From Macquaria australasica (taxonomy: Eukaryota > Chordata > Actinopteri > Centrarchiformes > Percichthyidae), in NCBI GenBank assembly GCA_005408345.1, contig SEMN01000578.1, positions 124,001 through 188,000 of the forward strand: DNA of 64,000 nucleotides, given 5' to 3'. The position numbers and the translations under genes were made by a program. A model generated the notes under the pieces. The model made no database searches and was not told the origin of the DNA. It saw only the letters and a program-made list of their open reading frames with translations. Numbering within the stretch: position 1 is the stretch's first letter; every line of letters starts with the position of its first letter. Shown piece by piece: positions 58,565 through 64,000 of the stretch.

Positions 58565-59794
58565 CTATAGCCACTGCTGTAGTGACTTTAGCCAGGTTAT
58601 AGTGTGGGCGCCATGTTACTGCTCTCTCCTGTGAGTTTGTTTGTGCTGGCTGCAGATCTGTGTGGGCTGTGAGGGCATCTGGTACGTCTGTAATACATTC
58701 CTGTTGTTAAAGGGGAATTCCGCTCTGTTCTAGAGTCTGCTATGAATAATTTGGTATAATTACAGTGGTGTGTGTGTCCCCGTTTCGACTTATTCTGTCT
58801 AATTGGACCTCCTCTTATCTGGAAGTTGGGCCGTGCTTTGCATAGAATTTACTGAGCTGATCAAAGTCCATACTGTAAATTCTCCAATAAAAGATTCAAA
58901 TAATGTTCAAGCTTCAAATATCATCCGGACATGTGTCGCGCACAAACACATAAAGGCCAGTCGCTAATAACAGCGGGGGGCTACATACATAATGTCATGC
59001 TAATTCAGCGCCATGTAATGAAGCAAAAAATACACGCTAAAGCTAACAGGTCCCAGGCAAAAAGTCAGCATTCTCACCAGTTGATGATACATGTAGAAGT
59101 TAGCATGCATGCTATTGTTAGCAGCAGACAAACACACTGACCAATTCCTTATACTTACTTTTGTGTTTTTGGTTTAGGTAAGAAGATTAAAAGAAAGACA
59201 CTCCCCTTCAAACTCTTTGTATACCAAGTATCGCTAATACTAGAGCCCAATGCACAGTGCTTTGACATGACAGTCCTTCCATGCCATCATTGTTTGGTGG
59301 AGGGGTTTAGCTAACAATCTATTTCTTAACAATTCTGAATGGTTAAAATAACATTGAACTATTTGAGCATTTCTAAAAATTTGAAAACTTTATTTCACAT
59401 AGGACACTTCAGAGTGGCAGTCAGCATCTACTTGTTTGATGCATGTTCTTGGAAATAGTGTATGTTTGGCTATAAATCAAGACTCATCCTTCAGAGGACT
59501 GTGTGTCTATGGTCACTAATAACAGATCGAAGTCACAGGGGACGTTCAGCTCCTTAGTAATTTCCTCAGAGGATTATACACTGACAAGAAAACCTCCAAC
59601 ACTCAACAGTTTTAGCATGTGATGGTGTTCAGGATAGACCCAGGGGGTGAATTCAATTGAGGAAAATTAAGAACGTCCCGCAGGGCTCCACACTAGGACA
59701 TTTATCCTTTTCACCCAGCAATGTCTGCTTAAAACACAGCTACAGTCAATTAACATATATTTTCCTTGAAGGAGGAAAAAAACCCATTACAGAT
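57804..59794 (-). other. Intron DNA with microsatellites
   Basis: (AG)n at 58230-58252 and (CA)n at 58532-58563. No gene recognised. Confidence 0.4.
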
Positions 59795-60500
59795 GACTTG
59801 GGTCTTGGAACTTGTTGGTCTTTACTTGGGACATGACTTGGGACTTGTTGGTCTTTACTTGGGACTTGACTTGGGTCGTGACTTGGGACTTGACTTGATA
59901 TATATTAAGATTGTGATATTGATTTTACCCAGCCCTAATTGCATTTTACCTTTATACCAGCAGTTTGACATCCACCTACACTGGCATGAAATGAAAACTA
60001 CCTTGTGAGTTGATTTTATATCCTGTGACATTTATTGACATGTCACAATTAATTACTATCATCAGTGGTTAGTGGTCAGTGTGAGCAGCCAGTTTGACTG
60101 ATGAATGACAGCAGTGATGGATACCCAGGGGCTGATTGGACGTTACATTTAGAAAATACTTCAAGGTTACAGAAATGGAAATGTTAGTGATCACAATGAT
60201 GACAAACCCAACTAGGGATTCGGTTGGTGATCTTGTATTAACAAAGCCAATAAATCACTCTCCATACAAACACCAGCTCCACACATTAAATACACATCCA
60301 CACTAACACACCCCAGTGTAGGTGGATGTCAAGCTGCTGGTATAAAGGTAAAATGCAATTAGGGCTGGGTAAAATCAATATCACAATCTTAATATATATC
60401 AAGTCAAGTCCCAAGTCATGACCCAAGTAAAGATGAACAAGTCCCAAAGTCAAGTCCCAAGTCAAAACCAACAAGACCAAAGTCATGTCCCAAGTCAAGA
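59795..60500. repeat. Inverted repeat flanking a 320-bp core
   Basis: The left arm 59797-59985 (ACTTGGGACTTG repeats, then TATATATTAAGATTGTGATA and TTTTACCCAGCCCTAATTGC) is complementary to the right arm 60311-60500. The right arm has GCAATTAGGGCTGGGTAAAA, TATCACAATCTTAATATATA, then CAAGTCCCAAGT repeats. The arms are highly similar. The outer part of the right arm grows into the long minisatellite. Confidence 0.75.
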
Positions 60501-61025
60501 CCAACAAGTCCCAAGTCAAGACCAACAAGTCCCAAGTCAAGTCCCAAGTAAAGATGAACAAGTCCCAAAGTCAAGTCCCAAGTAAAGAACAAGTCCCAAG
60601 TCAAAACCAACAAGACCAAAGTCATGTCTCAAGTAAAGACCAACAAGTCCCAAGTCAAGTCCCAAGTCAAGACCAACAAGTCCCAAGTCAAGTCCCAAGT
60701 AAAGATGAACAAGTCCCAAAGTCAAGTCCCAAGTAAAGAACAAGTCCCAAGTCAAAACCAACAAGACCAAAGTCATGTCTCAAGTAAAGACCAACAAGTC
60801 CCAAGTCAAGTCCCAAGTCAAGACCAACAAGTCCCAAGTCAAGTCCCAAGTAAAGATGAACAAGTCCCAAAGTCAAGTCCCAAGTAAAGAACAAGTCCCA
60901 AGTCAAAACCAACAAGACCAAAGTCATGTCCCAAGTAAAGACCACCAAGTCCCAAGTCAAGACCAACAAGACCCAAGTCATGTCCCAAGTAAAGACCAAC
61001 AAGTCCCAAGTCCCAAGTCAAGACC
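60405..61025 (+). repeat. Higher-order minisatellite of CAAGTCCCAAGT units
   Basis: Short units (CAAGTCCCAAGTCAAGACCAA and variants) are organised into a higher-order block. The word CATGTC(C/T)CAAGT recurs at 60485, 60624, 60775 and 60926, spacings 139, 151 and 151 bases. The two 151-base blocks are nearly identical, indicating recent expansion. It resumes at 63985, after the Rex3-like element. Both strands are open, giving meaningless frames (SQVKTNK; GLVGLDLG). Confidence 0.88.
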
Positions 61026-63984
61026 ATCCATCCATCCATCCATTTTCCGGGGCCGGGTCGCGGTGGCAGCAGGTTAAGCAGGGTTGTCCAGACGTCCCTC
61101 TTCGCAACGCTTTCCAGCTCCTCCTGGGGGACCCCAAGGCGTTCCCAGGCCAGATGAGATATATAATCCCTCCAGCGTGTTCTGGGTCTGCCCCGGGGCC
61201 TCCTACCAGTTGGACGTGCCCGGAACACCTCCAAAGGGAGGCGTCCAGGAGGCATCCTAGTCAGATGCCCGAACCACCTCAACTGGCTCCTTTCGATGCG
61301 AAGGAGCAGCGGCTCTACTCCGAGCTCCCTCCGGATGTCCGAGCTCCTTTCCCTGTCTCTAAGGGTGAGCCCAGCCACCCTACGGAGGAAACTCATTTCG
61401 GCCGCTTGTATCCGCGATCTCATTCTTTCGGTCACTACCCAAAGCTCATGACCATAGGTGAGGGTTGGAACGTAGATCGACTTGTAAATCGACAGCTTTG
61501 CCTTCCGGCTCAGCTCCCTCTTCACCACCACGGTCCGGTACAACGCCCGCATTACTGCTGATGCTGCACCGATCCGCCTGTCCATTTCACGTTCCATCTT
61601 ACCATCACTCGTGAACAAGACCCCGAGATACTTGAAGTCCCCCGTCTGGGGCAGTAATCACCTCCAACCCAAAGGGGGCAGTCCACCGTTTTCCGGCTGA
61701 GAACCATGGCCTCGGACTTGGAGGTGCTGACTCTCATCCCAGCCGCTTCACACTCGGCTGCAAACCGCTCCAGTGCATGCTGAAGGTCACAGACCGATGA
61801 AGCCAACAGAACCACATCGTCTGCAAAGAGCAGAGATGCTATTCTGAGACAACCAAACCGGACACTCTCCTCCCCCCGGCTGCGTCTTGAAATCCTGTCC
61901 ATGAATATCACAAACAGAATTGGTGACAAGGGGCAGCCCTGGCGGAGTCCAACACCCACTTGGAACGTGTTTGACTTTGTGCCGAGAATGCGGACACAGC
62001 ACTCACTTCGGTTATATAGGGACCGGATGGCTTGTAGCAGCGACCCCGGTACCCCATACTCCCGCAGTACCCCCCACAGGACCCCCCGGGGGAAAGCCTT
62101 CTCCAAGTCAACAAAACACATGTAGACTGGATGGGCAAACTCCCATGAACCCCCCAGCAGCCCTGCAAGAGTAAAGAGCTGGTCCACTGTGCCACGGCCA
62201 GGACGGAATCCGCATTGCTCCTCCTGGATCCGAGGTTCGACAATCGGTCGTAGTCTCCTTTCCAGCACCCTGGAATAAACTTTCCCGGGGAGGCTGAGCA
62301 GTGTGATACCACGGTAATTGGAGCACACCCTCCAGTCCCCCTTTTTGAAGACGGGAACCACCACCCCGGTCTGCCACTCCACAGGCACTGTCCCCGACCT
62401 CCATGCGACACTGAAGAGGCGTGTCAGCCAAGACAGCCCAACAATGTCCAGAGCCTTCAGCATTTCAGGGCGAATCTCATCCACCCCTGGCACCTTGCCA
62501 CCAAGAAGCTCTTTGACTACCTTGGAGACTTCTGCCAGGGATATGGGTGAGTCTTCCCCCGAGTCTTCAAACTCTGCCTCCTCCACTGAGGACATGTTGG
62601 TCGGGTTGAGGAGTTCCTCAAAGTGCTCTTTCCACCGCTCGACAACATCCCCAGTCCGGGTTAGCAGCTCTCCTCCCCTGCCGAACACGGCCTGGGCCAA
62701 GCCCCGCTTTCCCTTCCTGAGTCGTCTAACGGTTTGCCAGAACTTCCTTGAGGCCAACCGAAAGTCCTTCTCCATAGCCTCCCCAAACTCCTCCCACACC
62801 CGGGTTTTTGCTTTGGTGACCACCGAGGCCGCCATCCTTCTGGCCTCCCGGTACCTGTCCGCTGCTTCAGGAGACCTCTGGGCTAGCCAAGCCCGAAAAG
62901 CCTCCTTCTTCAGCTTGACGGCTTCCTTCACCGCCGGTGTCCACCAGCGGGTTCTGAGGTTGCCGCCTCGACAGGCACCGACGACCTTCTGACCACAGCT
63001 CCTAGCGGCCGCCTCAGCAATGGAGGCTTTGAACATGGCCCACTCTGTTTCCATGTCCCCAACCTCCCCCGGGATGCGCGAGAAGTTCTTCCGGAGGTGG
63101 GAGTTGAAGATCTCGCAGACAGGGCCCTCCGCCAGATGTTCCCAGTTCACCCTCACTACACGTTTAGGTTTGCCAGGTCTGTCCGGCAGCCGTCCCTGCC
63201 ATCTTATCCAACTCACCACCAAGTGGTGATCAGTTGACAGCTCTGCCCCTCTCTTCACCCGAGTGTCCAAGACATACGGCCGCAGATCTGATGATACGAC
63301 CACAAAGTCGATCATCGACCTGCGGCCTAAGGTGTTCTGGTACCAAGTACACTTATGAACAACCCTATGCTCAAACATGGTGTTTGTTATGGCCAGTCAT
63401 GGCTAGCACAGAAGTCCAACAACAAAGCACCACTCGGGTTCAGATCGGGGAGGCCATTCCTCCCAATCACCCCCCTCCAGGTTTCACCATCATTGCCCAC
63501 ATGGGCGTTGAAGTCTCCCAGCAGAACTATGGAGTCTCCAGGTGGTATCCCTTCCAGGACGCCACCCAGGAACTCCAAGAAGGCCGGGTACTCTGAACTG
63601 CTGTTTGGTGCATAAGCACAAACAACAGTCAGGGCCTTCCTCTCAGCAACTTTCAGTCGCATGGAGGCGACCCTCTCGTTCCCCGGGGTAAACTCCAACA
63701 CAGCGGCGCTCAGCCGGGGACTCGTGAGTATCCCCACACCCGCCTGGGGCCTTTCATCCTGGGCAACTCCGGAAAAGAAGAGAGTCCAGCTCCTCTCCAG
63801 GAGTTTGGTTCCAGATCCTGAGCTATGCGTAGAGGTGAGCCCAACTATATCTAGCTGGTACTGCTCCACCTCCTGCACAAGCTCCGGCTCTTTCCCCGCC
63901 AGAGAGCTGACGTTCCACGTCCCTAAAACCAGTCTGCGACACCGAAGGTCAGCACGCCCAGGTCTCTGCCCTTGCCTGCCGCCC
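61026..63984 (-). mobile_element. RTE-clade (Rex3-like) LINE, nearly full length, inactive
   Basis: Minus strand: an apurinic-type endonuclease begins near 63940, followed by the reverse transcriptase and a conserved C-terminal region, and ends in AAAATGGATGGATGGATGG (61026-61045). A very short 3' region made of GATG repeats is the known signature of Rex3. Flanks are CAAGACC on both sides (61019-61025 and 63985-63991), a possible 7-base target duplication. It interrupts the minisatellite. Confidence 0.85.
61070..63940 (-). pseudogene. Rex3-like endonuclease/reverse transcriptase, frameshifted
   Basis: Endonuclease block (63387-63940): GTWNVSSLAGKEPEL, DIVGLTSTHS, LLGDFNAHVGND, ending CASHDWP and a stop. 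RT block (61660-63378): RSMIDFVVVSSDLRPYVLD, ST-DHHLV (endonuclease His end), NYRGITLLSLPGK, EEQCGFRPGRGTVDQLFTL, FVDLEKAF (motif A Asp kept, but the following DRV is missing: AFPRG), GLRQGCPLSPILFVIFMD, LLFADDVVLLA (motif C intact). The frame slips near 61660. The C-terminal block (61070-61618) has KLSIYKSIYVPTLTYGHEL, QAAEMSFLRRVAGL and RRPRGRPRTRWRDYI. About 950 codons in total across three frames; not functional as is. Confidence 0.85.
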
Positions 63985-64000
63985 CAAGACCAACAAGACC
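63985..64000 (+). repeat. Minisatellite resumes (right flank of the LINE)
   Basis: CAAGACCAACAAGACC, the same unit as at 60960-60976, marks the other side of the insertion. Confidence 0.8.

Noticed and set aside
60485..61077. Several frames with SQVKTNKSQVK repeats
   Set aside because: Minisatellite open on both strands; no gene signals.
62318..62992. 224-codon plus-strand frame
   Set aside because: Antisense shadow of the Rex3-like reverse transcriptase.
1..64000. CRISPR arrays, tRNA or rRNA genes, bacterial operon signals
   Set aside because: None seen. The direct repeats present are minisatellites, microsatellites or transposon ends typical of a fish genome.

Overview
This window is nuclear DNA from a ray-finned (teleost) fish. 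It has intron-containing coding DNA with GT-AG junctions, abundant CA/TA/GA microsatellites, and a typical fish mobile-element set: L2-clade LINEs with ATTGA-type tails, an RTE/Rex3-like LINE ending in GGAT repeats, Tc1-like transposons and many short non-autonomous DNA elements. Nothing bacterial, viral or CRISPR-like was seen.

The only recognisable host gene is slc24a3, on the minus strand. It encodes the potassium-dependent sodium/calcium exchanger NCKX3. Fifteen coding exons were delimited by eye between 33395 (most 5') and 13315 (stop codon). They join in one open frame of about 545 codons, carrying both alpha repeats and the acidic cytosolic loop. The first roughly 100 residues (signal/N-terminal region) are absent and should lie beyond position 64000, so the upstream intron is at least 30.6 kb. 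Everything from 33396 to 64000 is therefore most simply read as the interior of that intron.

Layout: 1-6400 is repeat-rich flank beyond the 3' end of the gene (degenerate LINE 1362-2330, 5'-truncated L2 LINE 2514-4848, solo Tc1-type terminal repeat 5032-5190, decayed Tc1-like transposon 5210-6378). 6400-13314 is AT-rich DNA that includes the 3' untranslated region, whose end was not determined, and a fold-back element at 10016-10558. 13315-33395 is the gene body. Its last large intron holds a pile-up of two Tc1-like elements in TA/CA microsatellites (15215-18016), and other introns hold L2-like and other dispersed repeats. 33396-59790 is intron DNA with scattered non-autonomous elements, a solo L2 3' end (50422-51127), a THAP-domain remnant (46707-46831), an inverted-repeat complex (48466-49464) and a 257-bp polypurine run. 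59795-64000 is an inverted-repeat/minisatellite region into which a nearly full-length Rex3-like element (61026-63984) has inserted.

No new multi-gene biological system is present. The points of most interest are structural: the LINE inside a higher-order minisatellite, the fold-back elements, microsatellites placed directly at slc24a3 splice sites, and paired copies of undetermined non-autonomous transposons. All coordinates and motif matches were read by eye; no database search was possible.
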